DNA from: Pseudomonas silesiensis
GTDB taxonomy: Bacteria > Pseudomonadota > Gammaproteobacteria > Pseudomonadales > Pseudomonadaceae
Direction of reading: 5' to 3'
DNA: 64,000 nucleotides
Assembly: GCF_001661075.1 (NCBI RefSeq)
Contig: NZ_CP014870.1
Span: 3,616,501-3,680,500 of the forward strand
In this document: in pieces, positions 35,874 to 45,356 of the stretch
Numbering within the stretch: position 1 is the stretch's first letter
Layout: every line of letters starts with the position of its first letter
Program-made: the position numbers and the translations under genes
Notes under the pieces: model-generated
What the model saw: only the letters and a program-made list of their open reading frames with translations
The model's database searches: none
What the model was told of the DNA's origin: nothing

Positions 35874-38800
35874 TCAGTTCTCCTCGATATCGGTCGGCAG
35901 TGGACGCGGCAGGTCATCGCCACTTGAACCATCGAGCCAGTCGACTTTGGACATTTTGCGAACCACGACGAATTCATCGCGGTTGCAACCGACCGTGCCG
36001 TAATAGTTGAAACCGTAGGCCTGCTGGGCATAGCCGCCGATCATGTGGGTCGGCTTGAGCACAACGCGGGTGACCGAGTTGTGGTGGCCGCCACGGGTCT
36101 TGGTGGTTTCCGAACCGGGCACGTTCACGATTCGTTCCTGGGCGTGATACATCATCACCATGCCGTCCTTGACCCGTTGGCTGACCACCGCACGGGCGGT
36201 CAGTGCACCGTTGATGTTGAAGCACTCGATCCAGTCGTTGTCCTCGATGCCGGCGCTTTTCGCGTCGTTCTCCGAGAGCCAGACAATCGGCCCGCCACGG
36301 CTGAGGGTGAGCATCAGCAGGTTGTCGCTGTAGGTGCTGTGGATGCCCCACTTCTGGTGCGGGGTGATCCAGTTCAGGACGATTTCCTTGTGGCCGTTGC
36401 TGCGCTTGCCTTTCACCCCTTCGATGGTGCGGGTGTTGACCGGCGGCCGATAACTCATCAGTTGCTCGCCGAACGCCTGCATCCACGGGTGATCCTGGTA
36501 GAACTGCTGGCGACCGGTGATGGTGCGCCATGGGATCCCTTCGTGAACGTTGGTGTAGCCGGCGTTGTAGCTGACGTGATCGTCTTCGAGCCCCGACCAG
36601 GTCGGGCTGGAAATGATCTTGCGCGGCTGTGCCTGAATGTCGCGGAACCGAATCGCCTCGTGAGCCTTGGACAGCGCCAGGTGGCTGTGGTCGATGCCGG
36701 TGAACTCCGACAGCGCGGCCCAGGCCTTGACCGCCACCTGACCGTTGGTTTCCGGCGCCAGCGACAGAATCACTTCTGCGGCATCGATGGCCGTGTCGAT
36801 TTTCGGACGGCCGTGGCTGATGCCGGCATCGCCTTCTTTGTGATTGAGTTCACCGAGGAATTTCACTTCGTCTTCGGTGTTCCAGTTGATGCCCTTGCCG
36901 CCGTTGCCGTGTTTCTCCAGCAATGGCCCGAGGGACGAGAACTGTTTGTAGATGTTCGGGTAGTCACGCTCCACCACATGCAGGTTCGGTGCGTTCTTGC
37001 CCGGCACCGGTGCCACGCCGTCGCTTTTCCAGTCGGTGCCGCCAAAGGGTTGGGCCAGTTCGCCGACGCTGTCGTGCATCAGCGGGATGGTCACCAGGTC
37101 CTTTTCAACGCCCAGGTGCCCTTCGGACATGCTGGAAAACGCCTTGGCGATGCCTTTGTAGATTTCCCAGTCGGAACGCGATTCCCATGCCGGGTCGATC
37201 GCTGCCGACAACGGGTGAATGAACGGGTGCATGTCCGAGGTGTTCATGTCGTCTTTTTCGTACCAGGTCGCGGTCGGCAACACGATGTCGGAATAGACGC
37301 AGGTCGAGGACATGCGGAAGTCCAGCGTAGTGACCAGATCGAGCTTGCCGATGGCGCCCTCGTCCACCCATTCGGCTTCTTCGGGTTTGCAGTCGCCGAC
37401 CTGGCCGATGTCTTCGTTCATCACACCGTTTTTGGTGCCCAGCAGGTACTTGAGCATGTACTCGTGGCCTTTGCCCGAGGAGCCCAGCAGGTTGGAACGC
37501 CAGATGAACATGTTGCGCGGGAAGTTGACCGGGCTGTCCGGCTGTTCGCAGGAGAAACGCAGCGAACCGTCCTGCAGCGACTTGACCACGTAGTCTTTCG
37601 GGTCCATGCCGGCTGCCGCCGCGTCGCGGCAAATGTGCAAAGGGTTGGTGTTGAGTTGCGGTGCGCTGGGCAACCAGCCGGCACGTTCGGCGCGGATGTT
37701 GTAGTCCAGCGCATGCTCGGGGAATTGCGATTTATCGGCCAACGGCGAGAGCACGTCGTGCATGCTCATTTTCTCGTGGCGCCACTGCGAACTGTGGGCG
37801 TAGAAGAAGCTGGTGCCGTTCATTTGGCGAGGCGGACGGTTCCAGTCCAGGCCGAACGCCAGGGGCAGCCAGCCGCATTGCGGACGCAGTTTTTCCTGGC
37901 CGACGTAGTGCGCCCAACCGCCACCGGTCTGGCCTACACACCCGCAGAGCATGAGCATGTTGATCAGCCCGCGGTAGTTCATGTCCATGTGGTACCAGTG
38001 GTTCATCGCCGCGCCGACGATGATCATCGAGCGGCCCTTGGTCTTGTCGGCGTTGTCGGCGAACTCACGGGCAATCTGGATGGCTTTCTCACGGCTGACG
38101 CCGGTGATCTGCTCCTGCCACGCCGGGGTGCCAGGCACCGAGGCGTCGTCGTAATCCTTGGCCACGTTATCGCCGCCGAGGCCGCGATCGATGGCCAGGT
38201 TGGCGGCCGACAGGTCGAACACGGTGGCGACTTTGGCCACCCTGCCGTCCGCCAGCACCACGTTATGCACTGGCACGCGGCGGTATTGCACGGCATCGCC
38301 GGCCACGTGCTGGAAGTGCTCGTGGGACTCGCCGGCAAAATACGGGAACGCCACTTCGGCAACGTCATCGCCGATCAGGCTCAGTTTCAGATCGATCTCA
38401 CGGCCTTCGCCGCCTTCACGGGGCAGGATGTTCCACTTGCCCTTCTCGCCCCAGCGATAACCGATGGAGCCCTGAGGGGACACCAGTTCGCCGCTGACAT
38501 CGAGGGCGATGGTTTTCCATTCCGGGTTGTTTTCCTGGCCGAGGTTGTCGGTCAGGTCACTGGCGCGCAGGAAGCGGTCCGGCTGGTAACCGGCGCCCGG
38601 TGCCTTGTCGACCATTTGCTTGAGCAGCACCAGCACCGGCAAATCGGTGAAGCGCTTGGCGTAGTCGGTGAAATAGGCGCTCGGTTTGTCCAGGTGGAAT
38701 TCTTTGAAGATCACATGGTTGAACGCCTGGGCCAGCGCCGCATCGGTGCCTTGCTTAGGGTTCAGCCACAGGTCGGTGAGCTTGGCGACTTCCGAGTAGT

Positions 38801-39647
38801 CCGGGGTGATCGCCACCGTCTTGGTGCCCTTGTAACGGACTTCGGTAAAGAAGTGCGCGTCGGGGGTACGGGTCTGCGGGACGTTGGAGCCCCAGGCAAT
38901 GATGTAATTGGAGTTGTACCAGTCGGCCGATTCCGGCACGTCTGTCTGCTCGCCCCAGACCATCGGCGAGGCCGGTGGCAAGTCGCAGTACCAGTCGTAG
39001 AAACTCAGGCAGGCGCCACCGATCAGCGACAGATAACGCGAGCCTGCGGCGTAGCTGACCATCGACATGGCCGGGATCGGCGAGAACCCGACGATCCTGT
39101 CGGGGCCGTATTGCTTGATCGTATAGACGTTGGCGGCAGCGATGATCTCGTTGACTTCTTCCCAGTTGGAGCGAATGAAGCCACCCATGCCGCGCTTGCT
39201 TTTATAGGAGTCGGCCTTGGCCTTGTCCTCGACGATGCTGGCCCAGGCTTCCACCGGCGCCATGGTCTGCCGCGCATCGCGCCAGAGTTTGAGCAACGGC
39301 TTGCGGATTTTCGGGTACTTGAGCCGGTTGGCGCTGTAGATGTACCAGCTGTAGCTGGCGCCACGGGGGCAGCCACGGGGCTCGTGGTTCGGCAGATCGT
39401 TACGGGTACGCGGGTAGTCGGTCTGCTGGGTTTCCCAGGTGATCAGGCCGTTCTTGACGTAGATTTTCCACGAGCAGGAGCCGGTGCAGTTCACCCCGTG
39501 GGTGGAACGCACGATCTTGTCGTACTGCCAGCGCGAACGGTAGACGTTCTCCCAGTCGCGGGACTCCTTGCGGGTCTCGCCATGACCGTCGGAAAACTCG
39601 TTTTGCTTGCGATTGAAAAACTTCAGTTGATCCAGTAAATGACTCAC
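35874..39647 (-). CDS. narG: Respiratory nitrate reductase alpha subunit (molybdopterin catalytic)
   Basis: A 1257-aa catalytic subunit with GTG start and GAGGAC upstream. The N-terminal FS0 motif is His50-x3-Cys54-x3-Cys58 (HGVNCTGSCSW), followed by the bis-MGD-binding fold. It reduces nitrate to nitrite on the cytoplasmic face. There is no Tat signal, as expected for the Nar type. It lies 70 bp downstream of narK2 and is co-transcribed with it. Confidence 0.97.
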   Translation of the reverse strand: MSHLLDQLKFFNRKQNEFSDGHGETRKESRDWENVYRSRWQYDKIVRSTHGVNCTGSCSWKIYVKNGLITWETQQTDYPRTRNDLPNHEPRGCPRGASYSWYIYSANRLKYPKIRKPLLKLWRDARQTMAPVEAWASIVEDKAKADSYKSKRGMGGFIRSNWEEVNEIIAAANVYTIKQYGPDRIVGFSPIPAMSMVSYAAGSRYLSLIGGACLSFYDWYCDLPPASPMVWGEQTDVPESADWYNSNYIIAWGSNVPQTRTPDAHFFTEVRYKGTKTVAITPDYSEVAKLTDLWLNPKQGTDAALAQAFNHVIFKEFHLDKPSAYFTDYAKRFTDLPVLVLLKQMVDKAPGAGYQPDRFLRASDLTDNLGQENNPEWKTIALDVSGELVSPQGSIGYRWGEKGKWNILPREGGEGREIDLKLSLIGDDVAEVAFPYFAGESHEHFQHVAGDAVQYRRVPVHNVVLADGRVAKVATVFDLSAANLAIDRGLGGDNVAKDYDDASVPGTPAWQEQITGVSREKAIQIAREFADNADKTKGRSMIIVGAAMNHWYHMDMNYRGLINMLMLCGCVGQTGGGWAHYVGQEKLRPQCGWLPLAFGLDWNRPPRQMNGTSFFYAHSSQWRHEKMSMHDVLSPLADKSQFPEHALDYNIRAERAGWLPSAPQLNTNPLHICRDAAAAGMDPKDYVVKSLQDGSLRFSCEQPDSPVNFPRNMFIWRSNLLGSSGKGHEYMLKYLLGTKNGVMNEDIGQVGDCKPEEAEWVDEGAIGKLDLVTTLDFRMSSTCVYSDIVLPTATWYEKDDMNTSDMHPFIHPLSAAIDPAWESRSDWEIYKGIAKAFSSMSEGHLGVEKDLVTIPLMHDSVGELAQPFGGTDWKSDGVAPVPGKNAPNLHVVERDYPNIYKQFSSLGPLLEKHGNGGKGINWNTEDEVKFLGELNHKEGDAGISHGRPKIDTAIDAAEVILSLAPETNGQVAVKAWAALSEFTGIDHSHLALSKAHEAIRFRDIQAQPRKIISSPTWSGLEDDHVSYNAGYTNVHEGIPWRTITGRQQFYQDHPWMQAFGEQLMSYRPPVNTRTIEGVKGKRSNGHKEIVLNWITPHQKWGIHSTYSDNLLMLTLSRGGPIVWLSENDAKSAGIEDNDWIECFNINGALTARAVVSQRVKDGMVMMYHAQERIVNVPGSETTKTRGGHHNSVTRVVLKPTHMIGGYAQQAYGFNYYGTVGCNRDEFVVVRKMSKVDWLDGSSGDDLPRPLPTDIEEN

Positions 39648-39716
39648 GGTGTAGTCCTCTCAGGCTTGCTGCGGGGTTCTGTGCCCCGCCCACGCAATGG
39701 TTGGATTCGGGTCGTC

Positions 39717-41114
39717 TTAGCAGGGAGTCGCGGCGCCTTTGCGCGCGTACCACCACCACGTCACCACGATGCAGCTCAGGTAAAAGCCGACGAACATGTA
39801 GAAGGCCATCTCCGGGCCACCGGTCAGGGCCATCGAAGAGCCGAAGGATTTGGGAATGAAGAACGCACCGAAGGCGCCCATGGCCGAGCTGAAGCCCAGG
39901 ACCGCGGCTGACTCTTTGCCGGCGTTTTTCAAGGCTTGTTCGCGTACTGCCGGTGGTTTTCCGGCCGAGGCTTTTTCGTGCTGGGTGCGGAAGATCACCG
40001 GGATCATGCGGAAGGTGGAGCCGTTGCCGATGCCGGTGGTAATGAACAGCAGCATGAACATGCCGAGATAGCCGTAGAAGTTGCCGGGCTCACCGTTCTG
40101 CGGCAGGAAGTGCATGACGCCGAAGACCATCGCGATCATCGCCACGAAGTTCCACAAGGTCACCTTCGCGCCGCCGAGCTTGTCCGCCAGCCAGCCGCCC
40201 AATGGGCGTACCAGCGCACCGACCAACGGGCCGAGGAAGGCGAATTTCAAGGCGATGACATCAGGAAACGAGGTTTTGATCAGCAGTGGAAATGCGGCGG
40301 AGAAACCGATGAACGAACCGAAAGTCGCCAGGTATAACCAGCACATCAGCCAGTTGTGTTTGCGTTTGAAGATGACCGCCTGCTCGCTGAAGGAAGCGCG
40401 GGCACTGGACAGGTCATTCATGCCGAACCAGGCCAGCACCGTGACCAGGACAATGAACGGCACCCAGATGAAACCGGCGTTCTGCAACCACAGCTGGCCA
40501 CCGTCCGGCAGGGCTTGCGGCGAGCCGCCCATGAAACCGAACACACCGAAGGTAATCACCAACGGTACACAGAACTGCATCACCGAGACGCCCAGGTTGC
40601 CCAGCCCGGCGTTGAGGCCAAGGGCCGTGCCCTGCTGCGACTTGGGGTAGAAGAAGCTGATGTTGGACATGCTCGAGGCGAAGTTGCCGCCACCAAAACC
40701 GCAGAGCAAGGCAATCAACACGAACACGCTGTAAGAGGTGCTCGGGTCCTGCACGGCGAAGCCCATCCAGATCGAGGGCAACAGCAGCGATGCGGTGCTC
40801 AGGGCGGTCCAGCGCCGGCCGCCGAAAATCGGCACCATAAAGGAATAGAAGACGCGCAAGGTCGCCCCCGACAGCCCCGGCAACGCCGCCAGCCAGAACA
40901 GCTGGTCGGTGGTGAAGCTGAAGCCGATGGCGTTCAAACGCACGATCACCGTGCTCCAGACCATCCACACCGCAAAGGCCAACAGCAGCGCAGGAATGGA
41001 AATCCACAAGTTGCGCGTGGCGGTCTGTTTGCCGCTACTTCCCCAGAATGCTGGGTCCTCGGGGCGCCAGTCATGAATGACCGGGCCTTTGTCAGGCTTT
41101 TGCAGAACGGACAT
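39717..41114 (-). CDS. narK2: Nitrate/nitrite transporter NarK2
   Basis: A 465-aa major facilitator with about 12 TM segments. It carries nitrate-signature motifs (GFGGGNFASSMSNISFFYPK and GNGSTFRMIPVIFR) and conserved Arg residues. It is thought to exchange nitrate and nitrite, supplying NarG. The start overlaps the end of narK1 by 23 bp, and AGGAGAAGAAC precedes the ATG. Confidence 0.95.
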   Translation of the reverse strand: MSVLQKPDKGPVIHDWRPEDPAFWGSSGKQTATRNLWISIPALLLAFAVWMVWSTVIVRLNAIGFSFTTDQLFWLAALPGLSGATLRVFYSFMVPIFGGRRWTALSTASLLLPSIWMGFAVQDPSTSYSVFVLIALLCGFGGGNFASSMSNISFFYPKSQQGTALGLNAGLGNLGVSVMQFCVPLVITFGVFGFMGGSPQALPDGGQLWLQNAGFIWVPFIVLVTVLAWFGMNDLSSARASFSEQAVIFKRKHNWLMCWLYLATFGSFIGFSAAFPLLIKTSFPDVIALKFAFLGPLVGALVRPLGGWLADKLGGAKVTLWNFVAMIAMVFGVMHFLPQNGEPGNFYGYLGMFMLLFITTGIGNGSTFRMIPVIFRTQHEKASAGKPPAVREQALKNAGKESAAVLGFSSAMGAFGAFFIPKSFGSSMALTGGPEMAFYMFVGFYLSCIVVTWWWYARKGAATPC

Positions 41115-42396
41115 GTTCTTCTCCTAGGGCAATGCTGGAAAACGGGGACTGGGTCAGCGGCGGCGCTTTACCCAGCACCGGGCTTTTGCGTATCTCGCTG
41201 AAGTACATCCAGGTGAGGGAGACCCAGACCACGCCGTACATCAACATGAAGCAGGAAGAGCGCACGCCGGTGAGGTCCACCAGGGCGCCGAACAGGATTG
41301 GCAACACGAAACCGCCCAGGCCACCGGCGAGGCCGACGATGCCGGACACCGCACCCATGTTTTTCGGGTAGTCGTTGGCGATGTATTTGAAGACCGAGGC
41401 CTTGCCGAACGCGAAGGCGATGCCCATGACGAACAGCAGCACGGTGAACAGCGCGGGATTGAGGCCGATGTGGAAATCCACCGGGCCGTTGATCGTTTGC
41501 ACTTGCAGTTGGGTCTGGGGATACGAGAGCAGGAACAGGCAGATCCAGCTGACCCACAACACCCACCAGGTCACGCTTTGCGCACCCCAGCGATCCGACA
41601 TCCAGCCGCCGACGGCACGCAGCACGCCGCCGGGCAGGGAGAAACAGGCCGCCAGCAGCGCCGCGCTTTGCAGGCTGAAACCGTATTCCTGCACGTAGTA
41701 CTTGGTCATCCACAGCGCGAGGGCGACATAACCACCGAAAACGATCGAGTAGTACTGGCAGTAGCGCCACACCGCCGGGTCCTTCAGCGAGCTCAATTGC
41801 TCACGCAACGTGGCGCCAGTGGCACTGCGGTGGTCCTTGTTTTCGGCGCTGAGGAACCAGAACAACAACGCGGTAATAAAGAGGATCGCGCTGAAGACTT
41901 TCGGCACCAGCTGCCAACTGCCGGCAGCGATCAGCGCCGGGGCGAGAAACTTGGTCACCGCGGCTCCGGCATTCCCGGCGCCGAAGATGCCCATGGCGAA
42001 GCCCTGGTTCTCCTTGTCGAACCATTTGGCGACGTAGGCAATCCCCACCGAGAACGAGCCGCCGGCCAGGCCTACAAACAAGCCCAGCACCAGGAACTGC
42101 CAGTAGGCGGTGGCGTGGCTGATCAGGTACAGCGGAGCGACGCAGGCCAGCATCAGCAGGAAGAACACGCTGCGCCCGCCAAAGCGGTCGGTCAGCAAGC
42201 CCAACGGCAAACGCACCAGCGAGCCGGTCAGTACCGGGGTCGCGGCCAGCAGGCCGAACTGGGTTTCGTTGAGCTGGAGAAGGTCCTTGATCGGTACACC
42301 GAGCACGGCAAACATCATCCAGACCATGAAACAGACAGTGAAGGCCAATGTGCTCATGCCCAGCACCAGGCCTTGTCGTACACGGGGTTGGGTCAC
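41092..42396 (-). CDS. narK1: Nitrate transporter NarK1
   Basis: A 434-aa, 12-TM major facilitator, with the nitrate-signature AGGSFSVGIAYVAKWF and a second Gly-rich motif (GIVGLAGGLGGFVLP). It resembles the nitrate/proton symporter half of the NarK1-NarK2 pair in pseudomonads. It is the first gene of the nar operon. Its promoter holds a perfect FNR-type box and a NarL 7-2-7 site. Confidence 0.95.
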   Translation of the reverse strand: MTQPRVRQGLVLGMSTLAFTVCFMVWMMFAVLGVPIKDLLQLNETQFGLLAATPVLTGSLVRLPLGLLTDRFGGRSVFFLLMLACVAPLYLISHATAYWQFLVLGLFVGLAGGSFSVGIAYVAKWFDKENQGFAMGIFGAGNAGAAVTKFLAPALIAAGSWQLVPKVFSAILFITALLFWFLSAENKDHRSATGATLREQLSSLKDPAVWRYCQYYSIVFGGYVALALWMTKYYVQEYGFSLQSAALLAACFSLPGGVLRAVGGWMSDRWGAQSVTWWVLWVSWICLFLLSYPQTQLQVQTINGPVDFHIGLNPALFTVLLFVMGIAFAFGKASVFKYIANDYPKNMGAVSGIVGLAGGLGGFVLPILFGALVDLTGVRSSCFMLMYGVVWVSLTWMYFSEIRKSPVLGKAPPLTQSPFSSIALGEEHVRSAKA

Positions 42397-42454
42397 GATG
42401 CTCTCCAGTCAGTTAGCCACGGCTGCAGACTAGAGAGGCCGACCCCGCAAAAAC

Positions 42455-42468
42455 TTGATCCATATCAA
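42455..42468. promoter_or_regulatory. Anr/Dnr (FNR-type) box upstream of narK1
   Basis: TTGAT-CCAT-ATCAA is a perfect consensus match, 59 bp upstream of the narK1 start. Activation at low oxygen or with NO is expected. Confidence 0.88.
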
Positions 42469-42506
42469 CGTAGCCCATGGGGGCATAGGCCTATGCTTGT
42501 GCGGTC

Positions 42507-42522
42507 TACCTCTAAGGAGGTA
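42507..42522. promoter_or_regulatory. NarL-type 7-2-7 site in the narK1-narX intergenic region
   Basis: TACCTCT-AA-GGAGGTA is two inverted NarL heptamers separated by 2 bp. A further heptamer copy (AGAGGTA) is at 42613-42619, nearer narX. A 14-bp palindrome GCATAGGCCTATGC lies at 42483-42496. The site fits nitrate-responsive activation of narK1 by NarL. Confidence 0.75.
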
Positions 42523-42652
42523 GTACAGGGAAACCCTGAAACCGTTGGTTTATCAGCGTCTTAGGGATTTCTTCCAAGGTTTTTGCTGACACGGATCAGT
42601 CGACAACTCTTTAGAGGTAGCGCGCCCGGGATCGGCGGTTGTTCTTTAAAAT

Positions 42653-42750
42653 CGCCTTCGCGGGCAAGCCTCGCTCCTACAGGAGTCAAGGCCGGACATC
42701 AAAACGGGAACGACTTCAATCCTGTAGGAGCGAGGCTTGCCCGCGAAGAG
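42653..42750. repeat. Pair of REP sequences in inward orientation
   Basis: CGCCTTCGCGGGCAAGCCTC...CTACAGG (42653-42684) and CCTGTAGGAGCGAGGCTTGC...GCGAAG (42719-42750) form an inverted pair. The conserved CCTGTAGG ends face inward, opposite to the usual REPIN. It separates the nar regulatory sites from narX. Confidence 0.8.
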
Positions 42751-42823
42751 GCCATAACGAACAACGACCTACTCTGGAGCTGTGCATGCTCGTCTTTCCT
42801 GTCCTTTCGACGGACCTGCGCTG

Positions 42824-44626
42824 ATGCTGCGCTGGTTGCGCAGCTCCCTGCCCGCTCGCGCCGGGCTGGCGGTGATCCTGATCGCCGTGCTCGCCCTCGC
42901 CAGCTCATTGAGCGCCGGGCTGATCGCCTGGTTCAGCCAGGGCGATGCGGCGGCGATCAACACCGCGGGCTCGGTGCGCATGGAGACCTATCACCTGAGC
43001 TGGAAACTGGCGGCAGGCGCCTCCCGCGAAGACATCACCAGCGTTGCCGACAGCCTGCAGAATCGCCTCAACAGCCATTCACTCAAGGCGGTGCTGGAGG
43101 ATGGTCCGAACACCGCTTTGCAAATCAGCTACGGGCAACTCCAGCAGTACTGGACCGAGCATTTGCGCCCGGCACTGGAACGGGGCGATGGTGCGGCCTT
43201 CCAGGCCAACGCCCTGCCCTTCGTCGAACAACTGAATCAGTTCGTCAGCCTGTTGCAACGCCGCAGTGAACAAAAGCAAGGCTGGCAACAGGTGATCCAG
43301 GGCCTGGCCCTGTTCACCACCCTGATCGTCCTGCTGATCGGCTTGTATGAATTGCAGTACAGCGTGATCACGCCCCTGCAGGAGCTGGTGCTGGCTACCC
43401 AGCGCTTTCGTCGCGGTGATTTCAAGGTGCGGGTCAATCATCAATCCCAGGACGAGCTGGGTCAGTTGGCCACGAGTTTCAACGCCATGGCCGAGACGAT
43501 CGAAGAGTCGCACCGCACCCTGGAGAGTCAGGTGCGGCAAAAAACCCTGAACCTGCAGCAAGCCAATGCCGCCCTCGAGCTGCTGTACCAGAGCAGCCGC
43601 AGCCTGGCCACACGCCTGGCCAATGCCGAAGGTCTGGATGAGTTGATCCGGCGCTTCCAGCAACGCCTGCCGGGCTTGCGCCTGTCGCTGTGCCTGCAAG
43701 GGCAATCCCAGGCGCCGGCCCAGCAGTTGCTCGCCCTGCATGGCGCGAACATCCGCGAAGTGTGCGCCAGCAGCGATTGCGCCACCTGCCAGAAGCACCA
43801 TACCGCCAGTCCGCAAACCTTCAGCATCAGCAACCAGGGCAACGAACTGGGGGAACTCAAGGCGCATTTTGTCGACGGCCATCCCACGCAAGCTTGGGAA
43901 ACCCAGCTGATCCAGGCCCTGGCCAACCTGATCGGCACCTCGCTCTCGCTCAAGCGCCAGCGGGAACAGGATCACCGGCTGTTGTTGCTCGACGAGCGCA
44001 CGATCATCGCCCGCGAGCTGCATGACTCACTGGCCCAGGCCCTGTCCTACATGAAGCTGCAGGTCAGTCGCCTGCAGACCCTGATGCGCCGTGGTGAGCC
44101 GGTGGAGACCCTGGAAAACGTCACGGCGGAACTGCGCGAGGGGCTGAACAACGCCTACCGCCAACTGCGCGAGCTGCTGACCACCTTTCGCTTGCAGATC
44201 CACGATGCGGGGCTGGTGCAGGAACTCAGGGACACCGCCGAGGAGTTTTCCCGACGCGGGGATTTCCAGGTGCACCTGCATGTCGACGCATTGGCTTTTC
44301 AGCTATCGGCCAGCGAGCAAATCCATATTTTGCAGATCACCCGCGAGGCGCTCTCCAACTGCCTGCGCCACGCCCATGCGCAAAGCGCCTGGCTCGAACT
44401 GCGTCAGGACGGTGAAACCGTCAGGCTCAGCGTCGAAGACGACGGGCGCGGGTTCAGCGGCAAGGTCGATCAGCGCGAACACCACGGCCTGAACATCATG
44501 GATGAGCGGGCGCGCAGCTTGCGCGGCCAATTGCAGATTATTTCCAGGGCGCCCCAGGGCACCCGCGTCCAGCTGGAATTCCGCCCGGAGTTTCTCGGAC
44601 AGCAAACAGAAGGTAGCGTCACATGA
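42824..44626 (+). CDS. narX: Nitrate/nitrite sensor histidine kinase NarX
   Basis: A 600-aa membrane kinase. TM1 is at about residues 13-35. The periplasmic sensor carries the P-box NTAGSVRMETYHLSW with Arg52 for nitrate, and TM2 is at about 155-175. A HAMP follows, then a GAF-like region with the Cys cluster CASSDCATC, a HisKA_3 domain (phospho-His in ARELHDSLAQALSYMK) and an HATPase (SVEDDGRGF). ATG 42824 is chosen by homology; a GTG at 42782 has a ribosome site too close to it. The stop overlaps narL (ATGA). Confidence 0.94.
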   Translation: MLRWLRSSLPARAGLAVILIAVLALASSLSAGLIAWFSQGDAAAINTAGSVRMETYHLSWKLAAGASREDITSVADSLQNRLNSHSLKAVLEDGPNTALQISYGQLQQYWTEHLRPALERGDGAAFQANALPFVEQLNQFVSLLQRRSEQKQGWQQVIQGLALFTTLIVLLIGLYELQYSVITPLQELVLATQRFRRGDFKVRVNHQSQDELGQLATSFNAMAETIEESHRTLESQVRQKTLNLQQANAALELLYQSSRSLATRLANAEGLDELIRRFQQRLPGLRLSLCLQGQSQAPAQQLLALHGANIREVCASSDCATCQKHHTASPQTFSISNQGNELGELKAHFVDGHPTQAWETQLIQALANLIGTSLSLKRQREQDHRLLLLDERTIIARELHDSLAQALSYMKLQVSRLQTLMRRGEPVETLENVTAELREGLNNAYRQLRELLTTFRLQIHDAGLVQELRDTAEEFSRRGDFQVHLHVDALAFQLSASEQIHILQITREALSNCLRHAHAQSAWLELRQDGETVRLSVEDDGRGFSGKVDQREHHGLNIMDERARSLRGQLQIISRAPQGTRVQLEFRPEFLGQQTEGSVT

Positions 44627-45270
44627 CTCCGTCCCCGCGACACCGAATCCTGCTGGTCGATGACCATCCGATGATGCGTCACGGCATCCGCCAGATGCTC
44701 GAGCTTGAAGATGACTTCGAGATCGTCGGCGAAGCCAGCCACGGCGAAGAAGCCCTCACCTTGATCGAGCCGCTGCGACCGGACCTGGTGCTGCTCGACA
44801 ACAACATGCCGCAAATGAACGGCATCGAAACCCTGCGTCAATTACGGGCGATGCACTACAGCGGCAAGGTGCTGCTGTTCACGGTCTCGGACGCCGAAGA
44901 CGATATTCGCGACGCACTGCGCCTGGACGCCGACGGCTATCTGCTCAAGGACATGGAGCCCGAACTGTTGGTGCAGTACATCCGCGATGCCTTGCACGGT
45001 GCGCTGGTGATCAGCCCGGGCCTGACCCAAGTCATGGCCCAGGCGCTGCGCTCGCCGCCGCGCCAGGCCGTGGTGGAGCTGACCGAGCGGGAACGCCAGG
45101 TCCTGAAAACCATCGCCAGCGGCTTCAGCAACAAGGTCATCGGGCACAAGCTGGGCATCACCGAAGGCACGGTCAAGGTTCACGTCAAGAACCTGCTGCA
45201 CAAACTCGGCTTGCGCTCGCGGGTCGAGGCGGCGGTGTGGGCCATGGAGCACTTGCGCAGTGCGGGCTGA
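44623..45270 (+). CDS. narL: Nitrate response regulator NarL
   Basis: A 215-aa regulator with a receiver domain (phospho-acceptor Asp59 in LVLLDNNMP) and a C-terminal LuxR-type helix-turn-helix (about residues 150-205: TERERQVLKTIASGFSNKVIGHKLGI). Translationally coupled to narX. Predicted targets in the window are the heptamer pairs near narK1, the downstream Fnr-like gene and moaB. Confidence 0.95.
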   Translation: MTPSPRHRILLVDDHPMMRHGIRQMLELEDDFEIVGEASHGEEALTLIEPLRPDLVLLDNNMPQMNGIETLRQLRAMHYSGKVLLFTVSDAEDDIRDALRLDADGYLLKDMEPELLVQYIRDALHGALVISPGLTQVMAQALRSPPRQAVVELTERERQVLKTIASGFSNKVIGHKLGITEGTVKVHVKNLLHKLGLRSRVEAAVWAMEHLRSAG

Positions 45271-45276
45271 GGGACA

Positions 45277-45292
45277 TGCCTCTTTCGAGGTA
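45277..45292. promoter_or_regulatory. NarL-like 7-2-7 site upstream of the Fnr-like regulator
   Basis: TGCCTCT-TT-CGAGGTA is close to the NarL inverted heptamer pair and lies 65 bp before the next start codon. It suggests that nitrate controls this regulator. Confidence 0.5.
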
Positions 45293-45356
45293 GTCCTGCA
45301 GAGGCATAGGGCAATTGCCGCATGCTCTTTACTATGACCGTCAGCGGAGGTACGCC

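Noticed and set aside
36045..39638. A 1197-codon open frame on the plus strand opposite narG
   Set aside because: It mirrors narG codon structure in a GC-rich gene, has no family resemblance and no ribosome site. narG itself is certain.
40356..42564. Plus-strand frames opposite narK1 and narK2 (281 and 364 codons)
   Set aside because: Gln/Glu/His/Arg-rich antisense translations of transporter genes, without start sites.
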